Positions 1 to 8,977 of a stretch of DNA of 64,000 bases are shown here, in pieces (within the stretch, counting starts at the first letter, position 1; every line of letters begins with the position of its first letter). The notes beneath the pieces are model-generated. The model made no database searches and was not told the DNA's origin. It saw nothing but the letters and a program-made list of their open reading frames with translations. The position numbers and the translations under genes are program-made. Source of the stretch: GCA-2794515 sp033763335 (GTDB taxonomy: Bacteria; Chloroflexota; Anaerolineae; Aggregatilineales; Phototrophicaceae); NCBI GenBank assembly GCA_033763335.1, contig JANRKU010000157.1:1-64000 (forward strand), read 5' to 3'.

Positions 1-735
1 GCATGGACAATTACCCGCCGTGATATGCTGGGGCAACTCTCGACCGTTACCACTGTTGCCAATGCCGATGGTGCAAATTTGCGCGAGGTATTCCGCGAAA
101 TAGACCTCGCCAACGACAATTTACGTGCCTTGCCCATTCGCTTTAGCGAAGATTTAGGCACGCTTTATATGGATAAACACCCAGACGGCATCAATCCATA
201 TCTATTTTTTAGCCAATATGTGGCGTTATTTGCCCTCGATTTGATAGATGGCACAACCCAAGCCTTGCCCGATGAATTTGGCAATTGTATTTGTGGGGCG
301 GCGATTGAGGAAGGACTCTTTTTGCGCCTGCGCCTCACTGATGATTTGCAAGGATTTGATTTATACTTATATGACCTCAAGACCAATGGCAAAAATAGTT
401 TTCCATCATTGCAACTTGAGGGATATAATACAGGTGGGGATATTCTTATATCACCAGACGGTAAATTGGCGGTGTATGCGTTGGCAAGTGTCATTCCGCG
501 CCCCAATCAAGACCCTCTCACAGAGACAGTGTTTGTGTTGGTGGACTTTGATGCCCAAACCCAAACCGTCCTCACCGACCCAATTGAGCAATTCATTCGC
601 CCAATTGCATGGACAGAAGATAATAGCGCCATTTTGTTCACCAGCCCGCAAGATAACGGGACATGGAAAGTTGTTTTGAGCAATGGGCGCTTAAATCGTG
701 TGGCGCAAACCACATTTATTGGCATTTTAGACTAA
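1..735 (+). CDS. Beta-propeller-like protein, 5'-truncated by window edge
   Basis: The frame is open from base 1, so this is the C-terminal part (about 244 residues) of a longer protein. Visible repeats of the type ILISPDGKLAVYAL and IAWTEDNSAILFTS resemble the S/T-P-D-G and W-x-x-D blades of TolB/WD40-like beta-propellers. No catalytic motif is visible. It is followed after 27 bases by the aldose epimerase gene on the same strand, so the two may be cotranscribed. A role in surface binding or sensing is only a guess; the fold call itself is moderate. Confidence 0.6.
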   Translation, partial: AWTITRRDMLGQLSTVTTVANADGANLREVFREIDLANDNLRALPIRFSEDLGTLYMDKHPDGINPYLFFSQYVALFALDLIDGTTQALPDEFGNCICGAAIEEGLFLRLRLTDDLQGFDLYLYDLKTNGKNSFPSLQLEGYNTGGDILISPDGKLAVYALASVIPRPNQDPLTETVFVLVDFDAQTQTVLTDPIEQFIRPIAWTEDNSAILFTSPQDNGTWKVVLSNGRLNRVAQTTFIGILD

Positions 736-762
736 TATAAGAGAGGTTTTTTTAAGATACTC

Positions 763-1677
763 ATGAGCCAATTAATCGTTTTAGAAAATGAATTCTGGCA
801 AATTGGCATTTTGCCACAAACTGGTGGCTCTATCGCTTTTGGGCGGATGAAACATGATGGCGCTTGGTATGATGTATTTCGCCCGACACATGAGACCGAT
901 TATACCAATGCCTCAAAATGTTCTAGTTTTGTGATGGTGCCGTGGTCGAATCGGATTCGTGACGGAAAATTCACATTCAACGGACAACACTATCAATTAC
1001 CCATCAATCACAAAGATGGTACTGCCATTCATGGTATTGGGCGCGACTTGGAATGGACTGTTCGCAAGCATGATGCGAATCGCCTTGAATTGGGACTCGA
1101 TACACGCAAATCGAAGCGATATTTTCCCATGCCCTTCACATCTAAAGTGGATTTTCGGCTGAATGGCAAAAAATTTGCCATGACTATCGAAGTCAAAAAT
1201 GTGGGTAAAAATCCCATGCCCGCAGGGTTTGGTCATCATCCCTATTTTCAACGCACTCTCACCGATAGCAACGATTTTGCCAAAATAAAAATTCCCTATT
1301 CGCATTATTTTGCGCTGGAAAATATGATGGCGATTGATAATGCCCTTCCCATCCCCAAAAATGCGGTGTGGGATTATCAACGCCTGCGCTTATTGGGTGA
1401 TAAACCGCTTGACCATGTGGTGACAACCCGCCAAGACAAGCAACCTATACGGATTCATTATGTGCAATCGAAACGTGAACTGATTATCCGCCCAGACCCC
1501 ATTTATGAGCATGTCGTCTTTTATGCCCCATTGCGGGAGACGTTTTTTGCCATTGAGCCAGTGACCAATGTTAATGATGGGTTCAATTTGATGGAAAAGG
1601 GGATTGAAGGACACGGGGTATTTGTGTTGAATCCACTGGAACGTCAAAAAGGCAAGATTGTTTTTGAATTGAAATAA
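763..1677 (+). CDS. Aldose 1-epimerase family protein
   Basis: 304 residues, close to the usual length of galactose mutarotase (GalM) family proteins, which interconvert alpha and beta anomers of aldoses in the cytoplasm. Visible family motifs: NRIRDGKF at residues 63-70, AIHG with His90, and GFGHHPYF around residues 156-162, which match the substrate-binding Arg and catalytic His regions. There is no signal peptide. A purine-rich RBS (aagagagg) precedes the ATG. The natural sugar is not deducible. It converges with the sugar dehydrogenase gene; between them lie two palindromic repeats that probably act as a terminator. Confidence 0.85.
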   Translation: MSQLIVLENEFWQIGILPQTGGSIAFGRMKHDGAWYDVFRPTHETDYTNASKCSSFVMVPWSNRIRDGKFTFNGQHYQLPINHKDGTAIHGIGRDLEWTVRKHDANRLELGLDTRKSKRYFPMPFTSKVDFRLNGKKFAMTIEVKNVGKNPMPAGFGHHPYFQRTLTDSNDFAKIKIPYSHYFALENMMAIDNALPIPKNAVWDYQRLRLLGDKPLDHVVTTRQDKQPIRIHYVQSKRELIIRPDPIYEHVVFYAPLRETFFAIEPVTNVNDGFNLMEKGIEGHGVFVLNPLERQKGKIVFELK

Positions 1678-1688
1678 CCTCAAACCCA

Positions 1689-1710
1689 GTAGGGGCATGA
1701 TAGCCCCTAC
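1689..1710. repeat. Short palindrome GTAGGGGC/GCCCCTAC
   Basis: Inverted repeat with 8 bp arms around a 6 bp centre, just after the epimerase stop codon. It resembles the outer arms of the following repeat (1733-1760) and probably contributes to bidirectional termination between convergent genes. Confidence 0.6.
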
Positions 1711-1732
1711 ACGCCCCAAATAGGCAGGTTTT

Positions 1733-1760
1733 GTAAGGGCTTGCCATGGCAAGCCCCTAC
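1733..1760. repeat. Palindromic repeat, core GGGCTTGCCATGGCAAGCCC
   Basis: A 28 bp near-perfect palindrome (GTAAGGGC outer arm) between convergent genes. The 20 bp core recurs exactly at 53599-53618. The outer arms are shared with the GCAACATGTTGC-type palindromes (3958, 52398), so this is one scaffold with interchangeable centres. Confidence 0.8.
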
Positions 1761-1777
1761 ACACCCTAAATCTGTCT

Positions 1778-2941
1778 TTATTTACGTGCTAAACGATAAA
1801 TATCGCCCTTATAATTCACCAGATAAACCTCACCCTGTTCATCTTCACCAAATGACACAATTTGCCAGCCTGTTTCGATGAATGGGGCAGACACCCACTC
1901 GCCACTCGCTTCATCGAAATACAGTGACCATGTGCGCCCGTTGCAATAATCCCCATAAAAATAGATGCCGTCTAATTCGGGCAAATTTGTCCCCCGATAC
2001 ACATTGCCCCCTGTGATAGAACACCCATCATCATGACTATATTCGGCAACAGGGAGTGTTTGTGGCTCTGGGATGGGGGTATTGGGATTATAGCGTTCAC
2101 TGCCTTCCATCGCATTCCAGCCATAATTTTCGCCACCTGTGCTGGTGGCTCGTTGCACATTCACTTCTTCGACCTTTTCTTGCCCCACATCTGCCATGTA
2201 TAAATCGCCTGTGGTGCGGTCAAAGCTCATGCGCCATACATTTCGCAAGCCCCACGCCCAAATTTCTGGCGCAAAAGCATCATTTCCCACAAAGGGATTA
2301 TCAGCAGGCACAACATACGGCTCGGTGTTCACATCAATTCGCAAAATCTTCCCTAGTAGGGTATCGGTGCGTTGCCCATTTGAGAAGGGGTCGCCTGCGC
2401 CACCACCATCCCCAACAGAGATATATAAATAACCGTCTATAGGGCTAAATTCCATAGACCCGCCGTTATGATTGGGGAAGGGTTGCCCCACAGTGATGAT
2501 ATGTAGGGCGCTATCGGGATTTGCCTTGTTGGGGTTATCGGCACTCACTTGATAGCGCACAACCACCACATCTTCATCACGATTGACATAATTCACGAAA
2601 AAATAACCATTTTCTTCGTAATTGGGATGAAACACCATGCCAATCATGCCACGCTCGGTATAGCCCCCGCGAATGACCTCATAGGTCAATAACTCGGATA
2701 TATCCAAGAATGGCTCTGGCAGATAAGCGCCATTTTCTACCACCAACACAAACCCCAATTGTTCCACCACAAAAAGGCGATTGCTACCATCACCCGCATT
2801 GACGACTTGGATGGGGTTATCAAACCCGCCAACGACCAATTCCCATTGATAGTCATCGCCATTGGGGGTTGTGGGTTGGGCAAAACTCATCACCGTGAAC
2901 AACGATGCCATCACCAAAATCAGTATTATTTTGAATTTCAT
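1778..2941 (-). CDS. Secreted PQQ-dependent sugar dehydrogenase
   Basis: 387 residues of the glucose/sorbosone dehydrogenase family, a six-bladed beta-propeller that oxidises sugars with PQQ in the periplasm or at the surface. N-terminal signal peptide (MKFKIILILVMASLF, cleavage near residue 21). Family motifs: FPNHNGG near residues 155-161 with His158, YISVGDGGGAGDP at 173-185, and later ENYGWNAMEGSERYN. I chose the start at 2941 because GAGGTG lies at correct spacing before it; a start six codons upstream at 2959 would put that RBS inside the coding region. It neighbours an aldose epimerase, consistent with sugar handling. True substrate and PQQ dependence are not shown. Confidence 0.85.
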   Translation of the reverse strand: MKFKIILILVMASLFTVMSFAQPTTPNGDDYQWELVVGGFDNPIQVVNAGDGSNRLFVVEQLGFVLVVENGAYLPEPFLDISELLTYEVIRGGYTERGMIGMVFHPNYEENGYFFVNYVNRDEDVVVVRYQVSADNPNKANPDSALHIITVGQPFPNHNGGSMEFSPIDGYLYISVGDGGGAGDPFSNGQRTDTLLGKILRIDVNTEPYVVPADNPFVGNDAFAPEIWAWGLRNVWRMSFDRTTGDLYMADVGQEKVEEVNVQRATSTGGENYGWNAMEGSERYNPNTPIPEPQTLPVAEYSHDDGCSITGGNVYRGTNLPELDGIYFYGDYCNGRTWSLYFDEASGEWVSAPFIETGWQIVSFGEDEQGEVYLVNYKGDIYRLARK

Positions 2942-3055
2942 ACTACACCTCAATATCAAAATTAGATTGTGAAAATTTTAACCTGAAAAATAGGAGATGA
3001 AAATGCTAAAATTATCAAAATCAATCAATACGGACATTTGTAGCATGTCCCTACA

Positions 3056-3092
3056 GACGGCTAGTCGCTGTGGGGATGGCATATATGCCGTC
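3056..3092. repeat. Degenerate hairpin repeat (GACGGC/GCCGTC stem)
   Basis: Outer stem GACGGC(TA)...(ATAT)GCCGTC matches the layout of hairpins at 9555-9590 and 16892-16924: a stem, then TA on the 5' side and ATAT on the 3' side. The inner stem is not clean, so I call this a decayed copy. It contains the self-complementary GGCATATATGCC at 3078-3089 and lies just upstream of the FGE-like gene. Confidence 0.45.
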
Positions 3093-3114
3093 CGATTTCA
3101 AAGGAGCATGGATT

Positions 3115-3939
3115 ATGAAACGCCCTCTCTCGCTTTATACCCTCGTCATATTGCTGGTTATTTTATCGTCTTGTGGCGGTGGCGATACCAATGCGAACAC
3201 ATCAACGGATAATACCAATAATCAAACGACATCAGACCCGACACCATTACCAGAAATGACCCCTGTTGTAGATAACAGCGCATGGACACCCGTTATTCAG
3301 ACCATTGATGAGTATGAAATGGTGTTTGTCCCCAGTGGTTGTTTTATGATGGGAAGCACCTATGGCAGACGAGATGAGTTGCCAGAACACGAAATTTGTA
3401 TTGATACCCCATTTTGGATAGACCGCACCGAAATCACCAACTTGCAATATGGCAGTGATGGTGCATTTGGTGGCGAAAATCTGCCCCGTACCAATTTATT
3501 ATGGACAGAAGCGCGTGATTTTTGTGCTTCACGCGGGGGCAGATTGCCAACCGAAGCCGAATGGGAATATGCGGCGGCGGGTCCTAGCAACTTTGTTTAT
3601 CCATGGGGGGATGTGTTTTTTGCTGACCGCCTGTTATTTGATAAAAATTGGTTTGGGCAACCCGTTGAGGTTGGCAGTTATCCCGATGGGGCATCTTGGG
3701 TCGGCGCGTTGGATATGGTGGGAAATGTATGGGAATTCACCAGTAGCATTTATAAGCCCTATCCGTATGATGCAACCGATGGGCGCGAAGATTTGACCGA
3801 TGAGACAGGTCGGCGCGTGTTTCGTGGTGGACTTTATAGTTATATTGATTATGGCACATCGAATGATATTCGGTTTTGGATACATTTGGAAGATAGCCGA
3901 GATTGGTTTATTGGGTTTCGATGTGTGAAGGATGTGTAA
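3115..3939 (+). CDS. FGE/SUMF1-like lipoprotein
   Basis: 274 residues. Lipoprotein signal with lipobox LSSC (Cys20), then a low-complexity linker (about 21-58) and a formylglycine-generating-enzyme (sulfatase-modifying factor) domain: FVPSGCFMMGS at 71-81, GGRLPTEAEWEYAA at 141-154, GNVWEF at 203-208, and GFRCV at the end. True FGEs use two active-site cysteines near the C terminus; only Cys270 is present here, so aerobic copper-FGE activity is doubtful and the domain may act as a binding or structural module, as in many bacterial members. Start 3115 is set by AAAGGAG before ATGAAACG; upstream in-frame ATGs at 3070-3085 lie in a palindrome and lack an RBS. Confidence 0.85.
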   Translation: MKRPLSLYTLVILLVILSSCGGGDTNANTSTDNTNNQTTSDPTPLPEMTPVVDNSAWTPVIQTIDEYEMVFVPSGCFMMGSTYGRRDELPEHEICIDTPFWIDRTEITNLQYGSDGAFGGENLPRTNLLWTEARDFCASRGGRLPTEAEWEYAAAGPSNFVYPWGDVFFADRLLFDKNWFGQPVEVGSYPDGASWVGALDMVGNVWEFTSSIYKPYPYDATDGREDLTDETGRRVFRGGLYSYIDYGTSNDIRFWIHLEDSRDWFIGFRCVKDV

Positions 3940-3957
3940 GGGGAATTGGTTTGGGGT

Positions 3958-3985
3958 GTAAGGGCGCAACATGTTGCGCCCTTAC
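3958..3985. repeat. 28 bp perfect palindrome, core GCAACATGTTGC
   Basis: Arms GTAAGGGCGCAACA and its exact reverse complement. An identical copy sits at 52398-52425; one-mismatch copies are at 53527-53546 and inside a gene at 55806-55825, and a perfect 20 bp core is inside a gene at 5738-5757. Here it lies between convergent genes and could fold as a terminator stem. Confidence 0.85.
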
Positions 3986-4000
3986 CAGATTACGATATGA

Positions 4001-4642
4001 TTATGACTCTGGTGTCACTTCTGCGGTGGGTTCTATTGTCATTTCTGCCACAGGCATAATGACTTCCCTCATCCACGACATCGTTGGTTCATCGAAGGTG
4101 AAAATGGCACCATAATAGCTGGTGAGCGTATGCACACCTGCCGCTACTGTTACCACACCGTCTACTACGCTCACTGCACCTTCTGTGAAGGTATAGTGCG
4201 ATTCAAATCCAATTTCAGGGTCTAATGCGAAGCCTAATTTTGCCCGCAAATCTTCATTTTCCCGCCACAGCACCCCAAATCCGCGTTTGGGTTGAATATA
4301 TCCATCAGGCGGAATAATGGTGGAATCTATTTCGGGCATACCTTCTGTCCATATATTTTCATAGACAGCCCATGTGCCATTGTCGCGTGATTCTCCCTCA
4401 TAAAAGAGAACCCAAATACGGTCTACGGGTTGCAGATAAAACATGCGCCCCCCCTCAAAAACTTGTTCCGCCACGACAATATTAAAGCTATTGGGGCGCG
4501 GAAATGGGTCTAGGGTAGGTGTGGCATCTTGAGAATACGGTGCATAAGGCAACCGCGCAAAGCTAGGGGCAACCAACGCCGCCAGCGCCGCCACGAACAA
4601 GATAATCATACTAGCCACAGCTAACACAAAACGAGATGGCAT
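4001..4642 (-). CDS. Secreted hypothetical protein
   Basis: 213 residues. N-terminal hydrophobic segment (about 6-29) consistent with a signal peptide or single anchor, then a soluble domain with the phrases GFGVLWRENEDLRAKLGFA and a threonine/proline-rich tail. I know of no function; the LWRE...LGFA pattern recalls uncharacterised extracytoplasmic repeats seen in Chloroflexota. Start at 4642 is chosen because GGAGGT lies five bases upstream; the alternative ATG at 4654 has no RBS. Divergent from the membrane protein at 4825. Confidence 0.6.
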   Translation of the reverse strand: MPSRFVLAVASMIILFVAALAALVAPSFARLPYAPYSQDATPTLDPFPRPNSFNIVVAEQVFEGGRMFYLQPVDRIWVLFYEGESRDNGTWAVYENIWTEGMPEIDSTIIPPDGYIQPKRGFGVLWRENEDLRAKLGFALDPEIGFESHYTFTEGAVSVVDGVVTVAAGVHTLTSYYGAIFTFDEPTMSWMREVIMPVAEMTIEPTAEVTPES

Positions 4643-4789
4643 AGTGACCTCCATCCTTTCTATGCTAAACGATTTTGTCCACTATGGCACATTCCCCCAT
4701 GAAAAACAAGCGTGCGTCGCATTTGCGTAGGGTAAGCGCATTAAAGCACATATCCTCATTATGAATATCCATTTTAATTGCTCATGGGC

Positions 4790-4795
4790 TATAAT
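4790..4795 (+). promoter_or_regulatory. Probable -10 box TATAAT
   Basis: TATAAT preceded by ATGGGC, about 30 bases upstream of the start at 4825. The same string ATGGGCTATAAT occurs before the gene at 59400, hinting at an extended -10 type. No good -35 hexamer is evident. Confidence 0.45.
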
Positions 4796-4824
4796 TTCTT
4801 TATATCGCAACAGAAAGAGTTCAT

Positions 4825-6027
4825 ATGCTCACAGACATGAAACGTGCCACCCGCATTGCGTTGATAGTTGGCATTATTAGCATCCTACTAGCAGGTGCAT
4901 TTGCAGTATCAGTTTTGATTGCACATCCAGATGGCATCCTCGCTTTTGCCCATATTGGCACAGAACACAGCTTGGGCATCCCCAAAGATGAGGGAGGTAC
5001 GACAGGCTATGATGGACAATTTGCCTATTTTATTGCGCGAGATGGGGCAGGGGCAGAACCGTTGATGGATGGCGCGAGTTTGCGCTATCAACGCATTTTT
5101 TACCCCCTATTGGCGCGGGCAATGGCACTGGGGCGTGCCGATTTAGTCCCTTATATGCTGGTCGTCATCAATGTATTGGCATTGGGGATTGGTGCAGGGG
5201 CGCTGGCATATATTCTCACATGGGCAGGCGGAAATGGCTACTTAGCCATTGGCTATACGCTGTGGGTGGGCAATTTATTTGCCTTGCGCTTCGATTTGCA
5301 CGAAATCTTATGTTTTGCCCTCGCATTGGTGGCGGTGATTGCTTATATCCATCGGCGCTATATCCCCACCATTGGGTTATTGATACTCGCCACCATGACC
5401 AAAGAAATTGGCTTCCTTATCGCCATCGGACTCGCGCTCCATGCCATTTTTGGACGCGGAAAAATCCGATGGGGGATGCTCATCGCAGGAGCGCCGTTAG
5501 TGACATTTTTGTTGTGGTGGGGATTCATGCGCCTGTGGTTTGGCACATTGCCCACACGCTATCCCGCCGCCAAATTGCACCTCATCCCGCTACAGGGCAT
5601 GTTCGATACCCTCACGGCTACCTATGATATTGTCGGCACAGCGCGGACGGTCAATTTTACGCTATTGGCGATATTCTTGGGGATTCCAACGGTGCTATTG
5701 GGGATATTGTGGCTGACAACCTTGTTTCGATATATGCGGGCGCAACATGTTGCGCCCTTACAGCGTGATTTTTTGAGTGGCATGAGGTCAGAGACCACGC
5801 TCCCACTATGGTTATTGCTCCCCTGTGTGGGATTTGTGCTGACGATGCCCGATGTGAGCTGGCGCGACCCTGCCGCCGCTTATCGGGTGGCTGTGCCAAT
5901 CGTTATTGGTGGCATGATATTCATGGCGGGATTTTATCCCAAAAAATTGAAATGGCTCGTGGCATGGTGGTTGCCTGCCAGCGCCATTTTGCTCATGTTA
6001 CCCGAAGTTTGGACTGGAAGTGCCTAA
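4825..6027 (+). CDS. Multi-TM membrane protein, AZOBR_p60025-like
   Basis: 400 residues with about nine hydrophobic segments. After the first TM helix there is a periplasmic loop GYDGQFAYFIARD followed by RYQRIFYPLLARA; this pattern is typical of a large family of uncharacterised polytopic membrane proteins related to GT-C glycosyltransferases. The conserved acidic residues in the first loop fit that fold. At codons for RAQHVAPL (about residues 305-312) the gene contains a copy of the chromosomal 20 bp palindrome, in frame, between two TM regions. Starts at 4825 or 4837 are both possible. Substrate unknown. Confidence 0.65.
   Translation: MLTDMKRATRIALIVGIISILLAGAFAVSVLIAHPDGILAFAHIGTEHSLGIPKDEGGTTGYDGQFAYFIARDGAGAEPLMDGASLRYQRIFYPLLARAMALGRADLVPYMLVVINVLALGIGAGALAYILTWAGGNGYLAIGYTLWVGNLFALRFDLHEILCFALALVAVIAYIHRRYIPTIGLLILATMTKEIGFLIAIGLALHAIFGRGKIRWGMLIAGAPLVTFLLWWGFMRLWFGTLPTRYPAAKLHLIPLQGMFDTLTATYDIVGTARTVNFTLLAIFLGIPTVLLGILWLTTLFRYMRAQHVAPLQRDFLSGMRSETTLPLWLLLPCVGFVLTMPDVSWRDPAAAYRVAVPIVIGGMIFMAGFYPKKLKWLVAWWLPASAILLMLPEVWTGSA
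5738..5757. repeat. In-frame palindrome copy (GGGCGCAACATGTTGCGCCC)
   Basis: Perfect 20 bp palindrome followed by TTAC, identical to the core of the intergenic copies at 3958 and 52398, located inside the membrane-protein gene. It is read as R-A-Q-H-V-A-P-L and keeps the frame open. Confidence 0.8.
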
Positions 6028-6116
6028 AATCATAGCGGATGCCATTGGTAGTAGCCATAATGCCCATAAATGGGGTAAGCTATGCCTAACTACACTTTAT
6101 ACACAGGAGTTTTTGC

Positions 6117-7064
6117 ATGGCACAGCAAGGAAAACCCAAGTTCGCATTTTTTAATGGCGATATTGTCCCGATTGAACAAGCGACAGTCAACGTCATGACC
6201 CATGCGTTGCATTATGGCACCGCCGTTTTTGGCGGGTTAAGAGGCTACTGGAATGCCAATGAAGAGCAGTTGTATGTGTTTCGCCCCAATGACCATTTTA
6301 AGCGCCTGCTCGCTTCGTCACGCTTATTGCGGATGAATTTTGATTATACCCCAGAAGGCTTGACCGATATTTTGATGAATTTGCTTCGTACAGAAGGATT
6401 TCATGAAAATTGCTATATTCGCCCTCTGATGTATAAATCTACCGAGATGATTGGGGTACGGATTCATGATGTAGACGATGGTTTTACGATGTTTGCAATG
6501 CCTTTTGGTCGGTATGTGGATAACGAAGAAGGGGCGCATGTATGTTTTTCTTCTTGGACACGGGTAGAAGATAATGCCATCCCCGCACGCGGTAAAATTT
6601 CGGGCGCATATGCCAATTCATCGCTCATCAAAAGTGACGCGATTTTATCTGGATATGATGAAGCCATCACCCTCAATCAGGATGGGCATGTTTCCGAGAT
6701 GAGCGCGGCGAATATCTTCCTTGTGCGCGATGGGGTTGTCTATACACCCGGAATTTCTGACAATATTTTGGAAGGCATTACCCGTCGCAGTATGATTGAC
6801 TTATTACGCGATGAACTCAAACTTGAAGTTGTAGAACGCAATATTGATCGTACCGAAGTCTATATTTCGGACGAAGTGTTCATGTGCGGGACAGGTGTGC
6901 AAGTGGCGGCGATTACCCGCGTGGAACATCGTCAAATTGGTAATGGGGGCATGGGCGAAGTGACCCAAGCCTTGCGCGATTTATATTTTGATGTGGTCAG
7001 TGGGCGCGTGGAAAAATATCGCCATTGGCTAACCCCCGTCTATATAAAAGAAGCCGTGAGATAA
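6117..7064 (+). CDS. ilvE: Branched-chain amino acid aminotransferase
   Basis: 315 residues, class IV PLP aminotransferase that transfers the amino group between glutamate and branched 2-oxo acids (last step of Val/Leu/Ile synthesis, first of degradation). The PLP lysine is Lys160 in ARGKISGAYANS; HALHYGTAVFGGLRGY (29-44) and HVSEMSAANIF (191-201, Glu194) are the classical family motifs. RBS ggag lies eight bases upstream. The end overlaps the ribosome-binding region of the STAS-like gene 3' to it. Cytoplasmic. Confidence 0.93.
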   Translation: MAQQGKPKFAFFNGDIVPIEQATVNVMTHALHYGTAVFGGLRGYWNANEEQLYVFRPNDHFKRLLASSRLLRMNFDYTPEGLTDILMNLLRTEGFHENCYIRPLMYKSTEMIGVRIHDVDDGFTMFAMPFGRYVDNEEGAHVCFSSWTRVEDNAIPARGKISGAYANSSLIKSDAILSGYDEAITLNQDGHVSEMSAANIFLVRDGVVYTPGISDNILEGITRRSMIDLLRDELKLEVVERNIDRTEVYISDEVFMCGTGVQVAAITRVEHRQIGNGGMGEVTQALRDLYFDVVSGRVEKYRHWLTPVYIKEAVR

Positions 7065-7075
7065 GAAGGTGGCGT

Positions 7076-7468
7076 ATGCCCGGACGTATTGAGTGGGATA
7101 ACGAAGAAAAAACAATATTGCTGAATATCTATGAAGGCGATTTGGTGCTAGAAGATTATTATCGCGTCACAGATATGACCTTTGAAGAACTCAACAAATT
7201 ACCCCATACTGTGCATACGATTATGCTCCGTAATGTGCGTAAAACGCCCACCAATATGTCTAAGGTGATGCAATATGCCAATAAAAAAACACCCCCTAAT
7301 TTGGGAATGAGTGTGATTGTGGGCGGAAGCCAGTTTACAAGGATAATTGTCAAAATGGCGAAAGTTATTGCGCCTAAGTTATCAAAAGAAGTCTATTTTG
7401 CCGATTCGCTCGAAGAAGCACGCCAGATTATCAAAGAAAAGTCAAGCGATATAGCAAAAACATCGTAA
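7076..7468 (+). CDS. STAS/SpoIIAA-like domain protein
   Basis: 130 residues. Alternating beta and alpha pattern IEWDNEEKTILLNIYEG...IMLRNVRK...GMSVIVGG...KVYFADSLEEARQII resembles a SpoIIAA/STAS-like small domain. No phosphorylatable Ser motif is convincingly visible. Start 7076 is supported by agaaggtgg; an in-frame start at 7025 would lie inside ilvE. Probably cotranscribed with ilvE. The function is unknown. Confidence 0.65.
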   Translation: MPGRIEWDNEEKTILLNIYEGDLVLEDYYRVTDMTFEELNKLPHTVHTIMLRNVRKTPTNMSKVMQYANKKTPPNLGMSVIVGGSQFTRIIVKMAKVIAPKLSKEVYFADSLEEARQIIKEKSSDIAKTS

Positions 7469-7475
7469 AAAATAA

Positions 7476-7507
7476 TAAAGGGCATATCAAAGTGGATATG
7501 CCCTTTA
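7476..7507. terminator. Hairpin with 13 bp perfect stem
   Basis: TAAAGGGCATATC, six-base loop, then the exact complement, ending 13 bases before the AraC gene. T-rich flanks exist on both strands, so it may terminate the ilvE transcript and shield the regulator gene. Confidence 0.6.
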
Positions 7508-7519
7508 ATCGGATAATGT

Positions 7520-8362
7520 ATGTATCAATTTTATAGCCCTGCCATACCATTACGCCCCTATATCGAAAATTATTGGATACTAAAAACTCAATCCTCACAA
7601 GATATGCCCATCCAAGAGGCAATTTTTGTGGATGGACGTGCCGACATCCTCATCAATTTTGGCGTATCATATCTGCGTGGAAATCCACAACACCCATTAG
7701 TCCCCATTACCTTTTCTAATTTAGATGCCCAACGCACTTATCCTGTGGTTATTCATCAAATTGGGGCGATTCACCTCATTGGTGTACGTTTCAAAATTGG
7801 TGGACTTGCGCCTTTCATCCGTTATCCCTTATATGAACTTTCTGATAATGTTTTTCCATTGGGGGATATATTGGGGCAGGGAGCTTGTGATTTAGAAGAG
7901 CAATTATATGATATACCCAATCCATCGGCACAAATTGGGTTGTTGGATGCGTTTTTTCTAAAATTATTGCGCTTGCATGATTCATATCAATTGGTGATGA
8001 CTATCTCTCGTCAATTGATAGCAAGGCAATTATCTATTCAACAAATTAGCGCCGATATGGGCTATTCGATTCGCTCAGTAGACCGTTTATTTCGGCAGAT
8101 GATGGGCTTTTCGCCAAAATTTTATGCGCGAATTGCCCGTGTCGAGGCAGTTATAGAGACCTTATATAAAAACCCGATTATCTCGATGGCAGAACTGGCT
8201 TTGAAATTTGGCTATTATGACCAAGCACATTTTTCTAAGGAATTTAAGGATTTTACGGGTCAAACCCCACTGGCATATCGGGAAAAATTACGCCAGCCTA
8301 TTATGAATCCTGCCCCTAATCTTGTCCAATTTTTACAAGACCCTGTGCCTGAATTCAGATAA
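7520..8362 (+). CDS. AraC-family transcriptional regulator
   Basis: 280 residues. The N-terminal half (about 1-150) contains FYSPAIPLRPYIENYWIL, FVDGRADILINFG and GVRFKIGGLAPF, the pattern of the DUF6597-type AraC sensor domain. The C-terminal double helix-turn-helix is at about 170-255 (IQQISADMGYSIRSVDRLFRQMMGFSPKFYAR and MAELALKFGYYDQAHFSKEFK). No linked target operon is obvious; the next gene is a small membrane protein. Ligand unknown. Confidence 0.85.
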   Translation: MYQFYSPAIPLRPYIENYWILKTQSSQDMPIQEAIFVDGRADILINFGVSYLRGNPQHPLVPITFSNLDAQRTYPVVIHQIGAIHLIGVRFKIGGLAPFIRYPLYELSDNVFPLGDILGQGACDLEEQLYDIPNPSAQIGLLDAFFLKLLRLHDSYQLVMTISRQLIARQLSIQQISADMGYSIRSVDRLFRQMMGFSPKFYARIARVEAVIETLYKNPIISMAELALKFGYYDQAHFSKEFKDFTGQTPLAYREKLRQPIMNPAPNLVQFLQDPVPEFR

Positions 8363-8398
8363 AATGTTCTTTACTGATGAACACTGAAGGAGCAGACA

Positions 8399-8884
8399 AT
8401 GAACATAATACTTGGAATTATCATAGGTGGGGTGATTTTATTTTTCTGGAACGGTTTATCGCAAGCCATCATCCCATGGGGGATAAAAAGTGTGGGAGAG
8501 CATCCCGACCCCGATGAATTGGGTGAGGTGATTGCCAAAGGCACAACCAGTGGCATGGTATATATCACAAAACGAGTAGCGGCTTTTATCGCTATTAAGC
8601 CAGAATCCTATTATTCGATTCCACGCTATTTCATGATTGAATTTGGTACACAATTATTGACTTCGGTTGTGCTGGTGACGATACTTGCCCTTACACAATC
8701 ACTATCCAATGAGGTGCGCTTGGCATTAGTGGGGTTGGTTGGGTTAGCCAGTGTGACCAGCGTGGATATGCAATATTGGAATTGGTGGGGATTTTCGACC
8801 CGCTATACAATTGGGGTAGCTGTGAATCGGTTGGTGGGCTATTTACTTGCGGGTGGGGTACTCATTAGCATTATCTCCGCATAA
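8399..8884 (+). CDS. Small membrane protein, unknown function
   Basis: 161 residues, RBS gaaggag. Hydrophobic N-terminal segment (about 3-22), a hydrophilic stretch with HPDPDELGEVIAKGTTSGMVYI, then three hydrophobic segments (about 76-97, 102-118, 140-159). I do not recognise a characterised family. It follows the AraC gene by 36 bases and may be cotranscribed with it. Confidence 0.6.
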   Translation: MNIILGIIIGGVILFFWNGLSQAIIPWGIKSVGEHPDPDELGEVIAKGTTSGMVYITKRVAAFIAIKPESYYSIPRYFMIEFGTQLLTSVVLVTILALTQSLSNEVRLALVGLVGLASVTSVDMQYWNWWGFSTRYTIGVAVNRLVGYLLAGGVLISIISA

Positions 8885-8977
8885 GCAATCGGTCTCCATT
8901 ATTGCCACTAATTTTGCTATGTGGTGTTATCATCAATGATGAACACCACTTTGTTTTTTATACACAAGGATGATTAA

